Below are positions 39,801 through 48,377 of a stretch of 64,000 bases of DNA, one piece after another. How positions within the stretch are numbered: position 1 is the stretch's first letter; every line of letters begins with the position of its first letter. Origin of the DNA: Aquimarina pacifica (GTDB lineage: Bacteria; Bacteroidota; Bacteroidia; Flavobacteriales; Flavobacteriaceae); assembly GCF_000520955.1 (NCBI RefSeq), contig NZ_JACC01000007.1:124001-188000 (forward strand). Direction: 5' to 3'. The notes beneath the pieces were generated by a model that was given only the letters and a program-made list of their open reading frames with translations, did not search any database and was not told the DNA's origin. Made by a program: the position numbers and the translations under genes.

Positions 39801-40249
39801 GGATCATGACCATCATAAACGAGTTTAGTATAATATTCCAACCATGTACTTGAGGATGCTGAAGATTCAGGAATATCGCTAGAATTCAAAAAAGTTCTTT
39901 TACCAGAAAGTTCCGGATGATATATGAGATCATCATTACCTTTTATTACTCGAGATATGGATCCTCCAACACTAAGCGACCACCCCAAACCTACCCAACT
40001 TGCTTCTTGGCCTACTTTTATACCACCACCGTGATACTGTAATCCTATAGGAACACTTAATACTCCCGAATTAATCGTATAAATTGGAACACCTATATTT
40101 GGCAGTCCGGTATAATAACTCACTGGAACATCGGCAAATTGCGCCAAAGATGAGGCGGTTGGTGAAGGAGGCACTACTCTATTTACTAACTCTTGAGCAT
40201 GCTGCAATGTCACTATAAACATTATGAGTATAACAAATACTTTTTTCAT
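36872..40249 (-). CDS. SpvB-like/YD-repeat secreted protein
   Basis: 1125 residues from the ATG at 40249 (MKKVFVILIMFIVTLQHAQE, a clean signal peptide); a longer frame from 40315 would put 22 unlikely residues before it. The first 100 mature residues (PSPTASSLAQFADVPVSYYTG, GVPIYTINSG, YHGGGIKVGQEASWVGLGWSL) match the N-terminal module found in Bacteroidota RHS-type proteins. YD-like repeats appear only near the C-terminus (YHSYNENGKPLEI, YTYDPLVGISSITNPNGYTIY, YEYDDFNRLEFVRDQEGNL), and there is no RHS core or toxin end. It lies 7 bases before the 1967-aa protein, so the two are made together and may form one cell-surface assembly. Confidence 0.8.
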   Translation of the reverse strand: MKKVFVILIMFIVTLQHAQELVNRVVPPSPTASSLAQFADVPVSYYTGLPNIGVPIYTINSGVLSVPIGLQYHGGGIKVGQEASWVGLGWSLSVGGSISRVIKGNDDLIYHPELSGKRTFLNSSDIPESSASSSTWLEYYTKLVYDGHDPEPDIFYYNFGNFSGKFVIEKSDENEIIGLPLEAEAIRIRYLIEEALWIITDPKGISYYFSVPETTRTYSYSSDTETLSDVLNPDTDLRTNGGTADMITTWYLDTIESSNGAQTITFEYEEDEHATQSQIRVSQSASKFYDFNVICSTGNSVVNTEVPRINTGTVDVTKDVHLSRINFDNGYVIFNTSDRIDMESSSNSVANPQKLDDISVYSNANTEPIVFADFTYDYFQKQVADTEISKYYRLKLDSFSMNGQNYDFSYNDPGINIPSKTTLSVDHWGYFNNANNSNLKRWGDVSNSSLKPGSLIPGIYWEYVDSNYEVQSAYLEGADRDPYEEFTKYFVLEEVTLPTGGRQIFEWESNQYQGNKVIDDGNRAGLLGPGCEGYAPGSPDTPEIIHCESNEFEIVDDNVKVTLNYFVQKIETDPQAAMRGSYIGYYKWENGVWEQYGQGPTLTADDYYQEGSRILYLTPGRYKMFIHYPHEYLRVQTWWSYQEEPITANLPIDAAGLRISNITMEDGNTSMIKKIEYHTENEEVSSGVLMADPIYHYNQSISNIKIAAAAGGTVLNCVSNQSYLIGSSSTIIPLSITGNNYIGYSRVSIGYEENQYQGETIHEFYNFKPVTNYSNAIPNFPVQSDTRNGKLRLITVKNANNITVEKKAYYYLVNASIMKNTQGMFIHRSPIAVTSSSSTFLPVGMTFNPYDNYSNWCYLSGESTTRYDINGENPITQNTDYYYDNSDHLQVTRTETTDSNAKKMTTKMYYPDDITGASSLDEGGNFTSNEYAQIRKLQQDGLHRISTLVQTVTKIDDEIIEVKRNQFSEFENFVLPSQIQTAKNTQSLENRVTYHSYNENGKPLEISEESGPHTSYIWGYNQQFPIAKIENASYDQIALALGISMASLKSYSDSNLSSINDLRNNSNMSETMITTYTYDPLVGISSITNPNGYTIYYEYDDFNRLEFVRDQEGNLISENRYNYKN

Positions 40250-40401
40250 TTTATTCCATTTGAATAGTATAAAAGGAACCTCTTTGATTATAACAATCAC
40301 CTTTGAGGCATCCATCTACTATGTTAATTGATCATTTTCATTTTTCCCAACGGCAAACCCTGTGCATTCTAAATTGTGTTTTTCGAGGAAATCCTCATCA
40401 C

Positions 40402-40432
40402 CAAATGTAATTACTCATTACCTAAGTAAAAA
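40402..40432 (-). promoter_or_regulatory. Candidate promoter of YD-repeat operon
   Basis: Minus strand TTTT (40432-40429), 19 bases, TACATTTG (40409-40402). The -7 box is perfect and the -33 is one base off. The leader would be about 145 bases. Confidence 0.5.
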
Positions 40433-41410
40433 AAACACAGAGATTCCCTTATTTCTATTGTATTTTCATTTTTCGGCTGCAAAAACACGGTTTATTTTCA
40501 CTCAAACTACTGTTAAACAGTTGTTTTAAACAAAAAACTTCAAGAAAAAATCAAGAACTCATTATTAATTAAGTATTTGATATACTCATATTTTTTACCC
40601 ACCTGTACTTTACAATTCATTTTATAGTCTGCTTGTTATAGTTTATGTCACCACTCTTAAAAATGTTACGATGATTTTATTATTTTTTTCACTTTTAGAC
40701 ACAAAACTCTATATAAACCTATTTTCAAAACTTATCTCTTTTGTTTCTGATGCAATATTACATCGAACCAGTTCTATTTTTTGAAACTCATATATTTTTT
40801 TGATTTTTTTCTAAAAAAAATACTCTTTACATCGAGTATCAGAGATCTAAGAACACCTCAATCTCTATAATCTTTGATTAGATAAAATTGTCTGGATATT
40901 TAAATTGGTGGATCTATTCTCAGATTATAGTCTCTTTGAAACATAAAACTATAGTTCATTGACATACTAAGTAACGCGTATAAAAACCAGAAAATATCAC
41001 AGTTTCTGGTATCTCAAAACTGCACCACCAAGACGCAGTGCTTGCGGCGAATTTATGATTTAATCTTTGGTCTAACTGACACTGAATAATTCTGCTAGTA
41101 TGATCACTAGAGAAGTTCCTATCCTCACTTCACTTCTGTATACACTGGCTGACTTTAATATTCACCCTTTATATTTGGGGTATTACTCATGATTTTTTAG
41201 TGCACTACATGTTACAGAAAGAATTACAATATACCCTATCACAAACGCCTCAATAAATTGAATACGTTTTTGTAATAAATCATTGGTAAAAAAGAGGAAT
41301 TTATAATATAATACTAGGTCTCAAGTGCATATCAAGGACACCATACCAAGTTAACTATTAAACAGAAAATGGATGTATACATATTATCTATACACGATAT
41401 CTTCTAAAAA
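40433..41410. other. Gene-free stretch between YD-repeat operon and LytTR regulator
   Basis: About 980 AT-rich bases without a credible ORF. The one structure I can support is a minus-strand hairpin at 40986-41010 (ACCAGAAA with TTTCTGGT, then a T-run when read on the minus strand). It could end the regulator transcript about 400 bases after its stop, or end a small RNA of its own. Confidence 0.5.
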
Positions 41411-42526
41411 CTAAGAATTAAGCCAACATCTAAACTCGGCCACTTTATTTTTACTGATAATGATAGGTTTGGGAGATTTAGGAACCACTTCAATTTTTAA
41501 TTGATTGTTTCCATATTTTAATATTTTATCGATTGACTTAACAGATAAGATAAACTGTCTATTGGCCCGAAAAAACAAAGTACTATCTAAACCACTATAT
41601 AACTCCTCTAGACTACTATTGCTATTCGAGGTCTTACCATCTAAACTTTTTACATAAATGATCGTATTCTCCATATATATATGAGCAATATCTTCGACAT
41701 CTAATGAAACCAATTCATTTTTAGCGTACGTCAAAATTCTTTTTTTGATCGATTTATTTTCTACTACTTCCTCACTCACATTCATACTGGCATCTACTTT
41801 TGCTTTGTATACAGATAGATCCTGATTTAGTTGAGATAAATTAAGAACTTCTTCAGAGAGTTTTTCATTTTTTAATTCTAGTCTTCTTTCATAACTACTC
41901 CCAACAAGTCGAACCATAAGAAATGACAATAATACAATGACAGTTCCCGTACCTATATAAACGACAATAAAATTTGTTTTAAGACGATCATGTTCCTCAT
42001 TAATCTTGTCCATATTTGCGTGTCCAGCAACAATCCAATCAACATGATCAACGGGAGCAATGTATATTATTTCTGAAGTAGGATGTGTTCCTATAAAATT
42101 TCGAATCCCTCCTCCTTCTTTTTTATGTTGTAAATAAGAGTAAAAATCTTTTGCATTAATCTCATCCCCAATGGCCGAAACATAAGATTTCTCTGGCAAG
42201 GTTTTTTTACCTATTTTTCTGGGGTCTGGATGACAAATCTGTTTTCCGGTACGATCAAAAACACATATAAACCCAATTTCGGTATTGGTATTCTCGATAC
42301 TTTTTTGAACCGTTCGTATAATCGTTTCTTTATCAACATTATCCTTAATTTGAGAAGACATAAAATTGGCTATTTGCCTAGATTCTCGCTTGCTTGATTC
42401 AATCTGAATTTTTAGAAACTGTTCAGTACCTAGCCCCAAAAGATAGGATACACTAAAATATCCTACAATATAAACTATTGTAAATAGTGATAAAAAGGTC
42501 AAGAAATAAAGTTTATCTTTTCTCAT
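41411..42526 (-). CDS. Membrane-bound Cache-LytTR transcriptional regulator
   Basis: 371 residues: helix 1 (about 7-29), an extracytoplasmic single-Cache-like sensor (about 35-175, with GFICVFDRTGKQICHPDPRKIG and the late VDHVDWIVAGHANM), helix 2 (about 182-206), a coiled coil (about 210-245), and a C-terminal LytTR DNA-binding domain (about 270-371, with LDVEDIAHIYMENTIIYV and FFRANRQFILSVKSIDKI). It is a one-component regulator that could read a small ligand outside and bind DNA inside while tethered to the membrane. Its neighbours are the YD-repeat operon and the lipoprotein array. Which of them it controls is not visible. Confidence 0.88.
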   Translation of the reverse strand: MRKDKLYFLTFLSLFTIVYIVGYFSVSYLLGLGTEQFLKIQIESSKRESRQIANFMSSQIKDNVDKETIIRTVQKSIENTNTEIGFICVFDRTGKQICHPDPRKIGKKTLPEKSYVSAIGDEINAKDFYSYLQHKKEGGGIRNFIGTHPTSEIIYIAPVDHVDWIVAGHANMDKINEEHDRLKTNFIVVYIGTGTVIVLLSFLMVRLVGSSYERRLELKNEKLSEEVLNLSQLNQDLSVYKAKVDASMNVSEEVVENKSIKKRILTYAKNELVSLDVEDIAHIYMENTIIYVKSLDGKTSNSNSSLEELYSGLDSTLFFRANRQFILSVKSIDKILKYGNNQLKIEVVPKSPKPIIISKNKVAEFRCWLNS

Positions 42527-42755
42527 TAGGGTTGTTTCTTATTCTTTAAACAAAACAATAAACATAGTACTTATTAGCCAAAAGCCTGATGCTTTTTACT
42601 ATAAATATATATTCAGCTTAAGCGCTATAAAATGAGCGTTGTGTGTGATGTCTTTGTCAAAGTTATGATCTCAGACTAGATACTAGACAAGAAAATAAAT
42701 CTCAATTACTACACAATTCTCAAATAAGGTATAGTAATATCAAGAATGTTCTATG

Positions 42756-42786
42756 CAAATATATAAAAAGGGGGATGATATTTAAA
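42756..42786 (-). promoter_or_regulatory. Candidate promoter of Cache-LytTR gene
   Basis: Minus strand TTTA (42786-42783), 19 bases, TATATTTG (42763-42756). The -7 box is perfect and the -33 is one base off. The leader would be about 220 bases, unusually long for this window. Confidence 0.45.
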
Positions 42787-43406
42787 AACACAAGATTCAC
42801 TTAGGTGCTTTTTTTCCTTTTTAACACCATTTTTTTCCGTTTCGTGTTTTTTTTTTGTGTTAACCCTCTTTATCTGTGTTACTTTGTGTCTCTAAAGGAA
42901 TCACTAGGGATAGATCGAATACCAAAGACGTCCCCATAATAAATGTGATGTATCCAGATTCCTTATAATTGCCCCTAACCTATGAAATCCTGTCGGCACT
43001 ACTGACAGGATTTTACTATATAAGTAGTTCAACAGAAAAAAAACAGTTGCAATACACTAAACTAAATCTCTTTTCTATCGAAGTAGTTTTATACAGTACC
43101 ACCCATATCGTTGTCACTAAGTTGCGACTTTCTACTATTGATTAAGAGCACTACTCTTTTATCAAAAAAATGCTGTAACATTTCAAAAAAAAAAAAAAAT
43201 AGCCCCCATAAAATAAAGGCCTATCAAAAAACAAAATCAAAAACACCCAAACTCAGAAACTTAATTAACACTATTTCAATTAATTCTATATTAACATAAT
43301 TGTGATATTGAAATACCATGAAATAGCAGTTCTCAATAAAAATTAGTATTTTTAACCCAAAATATTGCATTTAATCGAAAATGCTAATCTTTTAATCCTA
43401 AAAAAA
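42787..43406. other. Gene-free stretch before the lipoprotein array
   Basis: No credible gene. A good hairpin at 42985-43013 (AAATCCTGTC, 9-base loop, GACAGGATTT, then T) looks like a plus-strand terminator without an upstream plus-strand gene. A 14-15-base A-run is at about 43185-43199. The last 100 bases hold the leader shared with other units of the array (see 43308-43378). Confidence 0.5.
43308..43378 (+). promoter_or_regulatory. Leader/promoter of lipoprotein unit 1
   Basis: TTGAAATA (43308-43315), then TAGTATTTTTA (43344-43354), then ATTTAATCGA (43369-43378) before the first gene. The same three blocks in the same order precede genes 7 and 10. The first two may be the -33 and -7 elements of a divergent promoter; the third is unexplained. 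Confidence 0.45.
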
Positions 43407-44114
43407 ATGAAAAAAAACTTACTTAAAATTATCTTACTAAGTTTTCTTACCCTCTTTCTTACCAATTGTGAAGATGGCGAAAACGGTATGGACGGAACCG
43501 ATGCAACTGTTGATGGCACCGACGGATCCAACGGGGTTGATGGGGTTGATGGGGCCGATGGACTCGACTTTGACGATCTTCTACAATACGGCGCTATAAC
43601 CGTAACCATAGAAGGTACTGATCCTGAAGGAAATGAATTTGCAGAAACCATAGAATTTAACTACACTCCTGTAAATGGAGATTACCTATTATATGGTAAT
43701 ATTGTAGAATACGATACCGAAGACAATAGTATACATTATGGTATTGGTAGATATCTATCGGTTCCAGATGAATCTATTAATAGTACATCCACTTATTTAG
43801 ATTTAACAGTTTCTAATGCTGGTGAATCAAATGAAACCTATGATTTTTCTATTGATATTGATGGGTACGCAATCCTATACGAAGGGTTTGATGCTTTCTT
43901 GTTTCAAGACGATTTTGACACCACAGATAACATTGCTAATCTTAACATTTCTGAGTACAGTTTTGATCAAGAAACAAACACACTCTTATTTTCTTCTACT
44001 TTTAATGTGGCTCCCGATGATAATACAACCGGAAATGATCTTGCCGTAACCATAGAGGTAAATGCTGTTGTTTTTGAAGCCGTTGAAGCACCTGTGACAA
44101 CCACGCCGCTTTAA
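43407..44114 (+). CDS. Gly-X-Asp lipoprotein 1 (type A)
   Basis: 235 residues from the ATG at 43407; the open frame continues upstream, but that stretch overlaps the conserved leader. Lipobox FLTNC with Cys21. The Gly-X-Y part (DGTDGSNGVDGVDGADG) is interrupted once by DATVD. The globular domain starts DFDDLLQYGAITVTIEGTDP and ends YSFDQETNTLLFSSTFNVAP, typical of type A. It departs from its relatives in having NAGESNETYDF where most have PGEETES. First gene of unit 1, 46 bases before gene 2. Predicted to be lipid-anchored, with unknown function; Asp-rich Gly triplets suggest a Ca-binding stalk. Confidence 0.85.
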   Translation: MKKNLLKIILLSFLTLFLTNCEDGENGMDGTDATVDGTDGSNGVDGVDGADGLDFDDLLQYGAITVTIEGTDPEGNEFAETIEFNYTPVNGDYLLYGNIVEYDTEDNSIHYGIGRYLSVPDESINSTSTYLDLTVSNAGESNETYDFSIDIDGYAILYEGFDAFLFQDDFDTTDNIANLNISEYSFDQETNTLLFSSTFNVAPDDNTTGNDLAVTIEVNAVVFEAVEAPVTTTPL

Positions 44115-44160
44115 TCAGAAAAATTACGCAAACACCTTTAACGTATAAAAAAACTAAAAA

Positions 44161-44850
44161 ATGAAAAAAACATACTTAAAAACTATTCTTATTTGTTGCT
44201 TAGGAATATTCTTAACTCAATGTGAGCTAGAGGATGGAGAACCCGGCAGCGCAGGAACCTTTGGCCAAAATGGGGTTGATGGCATTGATGGTATCGACGG
44301 GGAGGATGGAGACCCTGCAACGACAATAGACGAATCGACACAGTACGGAAAATTTACTCTTAATCTTACAGGAACACGATCTGATAATGTTTCGTTTAAT
44401 GAAACTGCAGAATTTCTTTATACAGGCATCGATATATCTTCGGCACCAAACCAAGTATATATTAGTGAAACGTCTATGATGTTCGATATAGTGAAGTTCT
44501 TAGAAATTCCTAGTTTTCCATACCAATCTACCTATCTCTATATAATGTTTCAAGTTAATAACCCTGGAGAAGAAACAGAGTCTTATGATTTCCTTGCCTA
44601 CATTAATGATTACCCAATTATTTTTGATGACCTCAGCTACATAATCCTTACTCAAGATTATGACTCAGAGGATTCTATTGTATCTAATTTTGAAATATCT
44701 AATTACAGTTTTGATGACGAAACGAATCAACTTATACTTTCATACTCATTCGACACAGATGTAAGTGGAAATGATCTTCTTGATAATCTATCTATATCGG
44801 GAGAAATTGATGCTTTTGTCCCAGAATCCTATGGTTTTTTCAGCCCTTGA
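44161..44850 (+). CDS. Gly-X-Asp lipoprotein 2 (type B)
   Basis: 229 residues. Lipobox FLTQC with Cys21, then the type B opening ELEDGEPGSAGTFGQNG and a short triplet run GVDGIDGIDGEDGDP. Its domain starts later than in other members: STQYGKFTLNLTGTRSDN replaces the usual FDELxQYG. PGEETESYDF and YSFDDETNQLILSYSF are present, and the end DTDVSGNDLLDNLSISGEI is the B-type variant with an insertion after VSG. Second gene of unit 1, followed after 70 bases by gene 3. No catalytic motif is visible. Confidence 0.85.
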   Translation: MKKTYLKTILICCLGIFLTQCELEDGEPGSAGTFGQNGVDGIDGIDGEDGDPATTIDESTQYGKFTLNLTGTRSDNVSFNETAEFLYTGIDISSAPNQVYISETSMMFDIVKFLEIPSFPYQSTYLYIMFQVNNPGEETESYDFLAYINDYPIIFDDLSYIILTQDYDSEDSIVSNFEISNYSFDDETNQLILSYSFDTDVSGNDLLDNLSISGEIDAFVPESYGFFSP

Positions 44851-44920
44851 TTATGCGAACACCTATAAAACATAATTGATGTCGATAAAACGGATATTTT
44901 TAAATTTAAAAAATGAAAAA

Positions 44921-45622
44921 ATGAAATATATATATTCTAAAATTTTTATAATCTTTTGTTTAGGCCTAATCCTTGCCTGTCAGGGTGAAGAGGGTGCAGA
45001 CGGTATTGATGGTATAGACGGAATAGATGGAGCAAATGGCGAGGATGGTGTTGACGGTGTCGATGCCGAAAACCTAGATAGTTATGATGCGTTTACACAA
45101 TACGGCAGCATTCTATTAACCCTAGAAGGGACAAGAGCAGATGATGTTGCTTTTACTGAGAATGCCGAATTTAAATTTACTGCTACCAGCCCTGACAATT
45201 CTTGGAGCGGGGACCCAATAAATGTTGTGAGTGTTGGCGAAACAGAAACCGAATTCGATGTGATTCGCTTTTTAAGCACACCTAATGGTGATGTAAACCA
45301 ATCCTCAGTGAGTATCGATTTTGTCACTATTAACCCCGGAGAAGAAACAGAGACCTATGAATTTGCCTTAGCAATTAGTAACTATGCTGTCATTGGTGAG
45401 GATCTCAAAATATTTGTCATCAATGACACTTATGAAGATACTGATGGAGACATCTCTAATTTTGAGATTACGAATTACAGTTTTGATGATGCTACGAATA
45501 ATTTTGTATTCTCATTCTCTTTTGATGTGGCAGCCGATAGCAACGTAACAGGAAATGATCTTTCTATATCAGGAGAAGTAAATATTACTGTTCTAGAAGC
45601 CTATGAAGCTCCAGCACCATAA
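44921..45622 (+). CDS. Gly-X-Asp lipoprotein 3 (type C)
   Basis: 233 residues from the ATG at 44921, preferred over upstream in-frame starts because it begins the signal peptide (MKYIYSKIFIIFCLGLILAC, Cys20). The triplet run is regular: GADGIDGIDGIDGANGEDG then VDGVDAENLDSY. The domain starts AFTQYGSILLTLEGTRADD without FDE. Middle PGEETETYEFALAISNYAV; end YSFDDATNNFVFSFSFDVAA with NDLSISGEVNITVLEAYEAP. Last gene of unit 1; the 194-base gap behind it contains a hairpin at 45638-45679. Confidence 0.85.
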   Translation: MKYIYSKIFIIFCLGLILACQGEEGADGIDGIDGIDGANGEDGVDGVDAENLDSYDAFTQYGSILLTLEGTRADDVAFTENAEFKFTATSPDNSWSGDPINVVSVGETETEFDVIRFLSTPNGDVNQSSVSIDFVTINPGEETETYEFALAISNYAVIGEDLKIFVINDTYEDTDGDISNFEITNYSFDDATNNFVFSFSFDVAADSNVTGNDLSISGEVNITVLEAYEAPAP

Positions 45623-45637
45623 AAACATGAATCATGC

Positions 45638-45679
45638 TAGACACCTATACAAAAGAAAAATCTTTTACATAAGTGTCTA
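45638..45679 (+). terminator. Hairpin at end of lipoprotein unit 1
   Basis: TAGACAC and GTGTCTA close a hairpin with an inner AAAAG/CTTTT stem. The tail has few T, so this is a weak terminator or a processing signal. Confidence 0.4.
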
Positions 45680-45816
45680 TAAAACTTTATTAATTTACTC
45701 ATTGTACATATACAACTACAAATTTCGAAAAAACCTCATAAAGTCCTAGTTCGAAATTCGGTAACACTAATTTATTTAACAAAAATTCTATTTATTAATC
45801 ATTTAAAAGTAAGAAA

Positions 45817-46566
45817 ATGAAAAAAATGTATTTAAGAATTATTTTACTATCCTGTCTAGGCATATTCCTTGCCAATTGCGAGGATGGAGAAAATGGCCTG
45901 CCAGGAGCAGATGCCACGACAGATGGTACCGATGGTACGGATGGTACTGACGGTGTCGATGGTATTGATGGTGATGGTTTTGATGAACTCGCACAGTATG
46001 GTAGCATTATGGTTTCTCTTGAAGGATCTATAGGTGAGGATAAAACTCCTTTTACTTATGAAGAGGAATTCAAATTTACTGATACTAATGGATATAACGT
46101 TGGCGATGAAAATTCATTTTACACTTATGAAGAGGAAGAAGATTCTGAAGAAGAAGTACCAGAAGGCGAAGAAACCTACACTACTTTTATAGAGTTTGAG
46201 TCAGAACGCTATTTAACAAATCCTGGATCTTACAGTAGCCATATCGAATTATTCCTGGGAGTATACACTACTTCTGACGGCACATTTGGATATGACTACA
46301 TATCTCTCGATTTTGAAAATTTGAATATTCTCACAGATGCACTAGAATACTTTGAAATGGATGATTCATTTGACGACGACGATGAAATGGCGAATCTTCA
46401 AATACAAGACTATAGTTTTGACGAAGAAACACAAACCCTAACATTTTCGTTTTCTTTTAATATAGCACCTGATAATAATGACACAGGAAACGATCTTGCA
46501 GTATCTATTGAAGCAAGTCTCGTTCTTTTTAAAGAAGTTGAAGAAATAGACGAACTTCTTGACTAA
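45817..46566 (+). CDS. Gly-X-Asp lipoprotein 4 (type A, with acidic insert)
   Basis: 249 residues, the longest of the array. Lipobox FLANC with Cys21. The triplets TDGTDGTDGTDGVDGIDGDG are the most regular here and are coded by near-identical GGT-ACC/ACG/ACT-GAT repeats. The domain start FDELAQYGSIMVSLEGSI is normal. About residues 105-125 hold an extra acidic run (YEEEEDSEEEVPEGEE) absent from the other members. The PGEETES motif is missing and replaced by TSDGTFGYDYI. End YSFDEETQTLTFSFSFNIAP, type A. First gene of unit 2. Confidence 0.85.
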   Translation: MKKMYLRIILLSCLGIFLANCEDGENGLPGADATTDGTDGTDGTDGVDGIDGDGFDELAQYGSIMVSLEGSIGEDKTPFTYEEEFKFTDTNGYNVGDENSFYTYEEEEDSEEEVPEGEETYTTFIEFESERYLTNPGSYSSHIELFLGVYTTSDGTFGYDYISLDFENLNILTDALEYFEMDDSFDDDDEMANLQIQDYSFDEETQTLTFSFSFNIAPDNNDTGNDLAVSIEASLVLFKEVEEIDELLD

Positions 46567-46630
46567 ATTCTAAATATTAAAATAAAATATATCGTATTAC
46601 TAGAATAATATGACAAAAATTATATATAGC

Positions 46631-47344
46631 ATGAAAAATAAATATGTAAGAATACTTTTAATCTGCTGTTTAGGAATATTCCTTGCTAATTGCGAAGCAG
46701 AAGATGGAGAACCAGGAGAAGCAGGTCAATTTGGATTAAGTGGCACCAATGGTGCTGATGGAGAAAATGGCGTTAACGGTCTTGATGGCCTAGGTTTTGA
46801 CGAATTATTAAAATACGGTGGTATCACTATGACTTTTGATGGCACTCGATCAGACGGACTTGAATTTACCGAAGTACGAGAGTTTAAGTACCTTCCTTCA
46901 GAAAGTGCTGGTGATTATAATTATGTAGAAATAGATGAGGACGAAGAAACTGATTACAAAGAATTCTATATCGAACGTTTCTTAGGTAATCCAGATGACA
47001 CAGATTACTACGGTACATTAGCAGACCTATATTTCGAAATTGAAGATGCAGGAGAAGAAACTGAGTCAATGTACTTCGAACTTGAGCTAGAAGGGTTTTC
47101 CTTAGTTTTTGATGACTTAACGTTTATAGAGTTTACTGAATACGACTACTACGAAACGGGTGATTCTGATATCTCAGAACTAGAAATAACAAATTATAGT
47201 TTTGATGACGAAACAAATCAATTTACCTTATCTATATCTGCCATTATGGATACTGATAGTTCTGACGATTTTGATAGCTTAACGGTAACCATAGACATCG
47301 ACATAGTTGTATTTGAGTACGTAGATGGAGGCTTTCGCCGCTAA
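46631..47344 (+). CDS. Gly-X-Asp lipoprotein 5 (type B)
   Basis: 237 residues from the ATG at 46631 (MKNKYVRILLICCLGIFLAN, Cys21); an upstream in-frame ATG at 46610 would add seven residues before the signal. Type B opening EAEDGEPGEAGQFGLSGTNG, then GADGENGVNGLDG. Domain FDELLKYGGITMTFDGTRSD; middle has AGEETESMYFELELEGFSLV; end YSFDDETNQFTLSISAIMDT then DSSDDFDSLTVTIDIDIVVF, a B-type ending. Very acidic overall. Second gene of unit 2, 66 bases before gene 6. Confidence 0.85.
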   Translation: MKNKYVRILLICCLGIFLANCEAEDGEPGEAGQFGLSGTNGADGENGVNGLDGLGFDELLKYGGITMTFDGTRSDGLEFTEVREFKYLPSESAGDYNYVEIDEDEETDYKEFYIERFLGNPDDTDYYGTLADLYFEIEDAGEETESMYFELELEGFSLVFDDLTFIEFTEYDYYETGDSDISELEITNYSFDDETNQFTLSISAIMDTDSSDDFDSLTVTIDIDIVVFEYVDGGFRR

Positions 47345-47410
47345 AAATAAATTCAGAAGTATAAACGCACAACAATGCATATACAGATGCACCTTAAAAA
47401 AATAATAAAA

Positions 47411-48112
47411 ATGAAAAACACATATATAAAAACAATATTAGCCTGTTGCCTGGTGATTTTCCTTGCCTGTGAAGGAGGAGAAGACGGTGCCAATGGGATC
47501 GATGGACTGAATGGAATTGACGGAACAGATGGATCTGACGGAACAGATGGTACAGACGGAATAACAGACGCATTATATGAAGAACTTGCTCAGTACGGTA
47601 CTATTTCACTCACAATAGAAGGCACAAGAGCCGATGATATTGCATTTACAGAAGAAGCCGTGTTCTCATATGCTCCCACGGTATTAATGTCTTCTTGGGG
47701 TAGTTCTTATGAAACAAATATTGTAAATATTGAAGAAGACGAAATATATTTTTCTGTTTCCAGATTTTCAGGGACACCAAATGATGATGATTATTCATTT
47801 GCTGCTCTTTACTTTATGGTTTCTGACCCAGGAGAAGAAACTGAAAGCTATGAATTTGATTTAGAATTAAACTCCTATGCTGTTATCACTGATGATTTAC
47901 AATACTTTATACTTGATCAATATTTCGAAGATGATAGTGTAGAGAATTTTGAAATTACAAACTATAGTTTTGATCAAGAAACAAACAACCTACTACTTTC
48001 TTTTACTTTTGAGGTATTAGGAGAAGATAATGAAACTGGTAATGACATGACAGTATCTGGAGAAATTGATATAATTGCATTAGAAGAGTATGAAGCCCCT
48101 ATATCAGGCTAA
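47411..48112 (+). CDS. Gly-X-Asp lipoprotein 6 (type C)
   Basis: 233 residues from the ATG at 47411 (MKNTYIKTILACCLVIFLAC, Cys20). Type C opening EGGEDGANGIDGLNG, then IDGTDGSDGTDGTDGITD. Domain start YEELAQYGTISLTIEGTRAD; middle PGEETESYEFDLELNSYAV; end YSFDQETNNLLLSFTFEVLG with GNDMTVSGEIDIIALEEYEA. Its signal peptide and opening are nearly the same as those of gene 9, two units' distance apart, as expected if whole three-gene units were copied. Last gene of unit 2; a strong terminator follows. Confidence 0.85.
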   Translation: MKNTYIKTILACCLVIFLACEGGEDGANGIDGLNGIDGTDGSDGTDGTDGITDALYEELAQYGTISLTIEGTRADDIAFTEEAVFSYAPTVLMSSWGSSYETNIVNIEEDEIYFSVSRFSGTPNDDDYSFAALYFMVSDPGEETESYEFDLELNSYAVITDDLQYFILDQYFEDDSVENFEITNYSFDQETNNLLLSFTFEVLGEDNETGNDMTVSGEIDIIALEEYEAPISG

Positions 48113-48133
48113 TACAAAAAAACAACAAAAACT

Positions 48134-48170
48134 AAAAACCGTCGTTTGCGCTATGCAAATGGCGGTTTTT
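48134..48170 (+). terminator. Terminator of lipoprotein unit 2
   Basis: A 16-base stem (AAAAACCGTCGTTTGC with GCAAATGGCGGTTTTT, G-U pairs included), loop GCTAT, then GGTTTTT. It lies 21 bases after the gene 6 stop. Confidence 0.85.
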
Positions 48171-48289
48171 GGTTTTTACAGGAATATATAACCCTGATGC
48201 AAGTCTACGCACCACACATCAGTATAAAAAATTCTCTAAAAAGAGATGTTCGATATAATAATCACTTAAAATATGTAGAATGATATACG

Positions 48290-48350
48290 TTGAAATAGGT
48301 AATACATATAAAAATCATTACTTTTATCGTTTAAAATTGTATTTAATCGA
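48290..48350 (+). promoter_or_regulatory. Leader/promoter of lipoprotein unit 3
   Basis: TTGAAATA (48290-48297), 21 bases, TACTTTTA (48319-48326), then ATTTAATCGA (48341-48350). Same blocks and order as before genes 1 and 10. TACTTTTA is one base from the TAnnTTTG box. Confidence 0.5.
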
Positions 48351-48377
48351 ATTTTTAATGTTTTTAATGCTAAAAAA

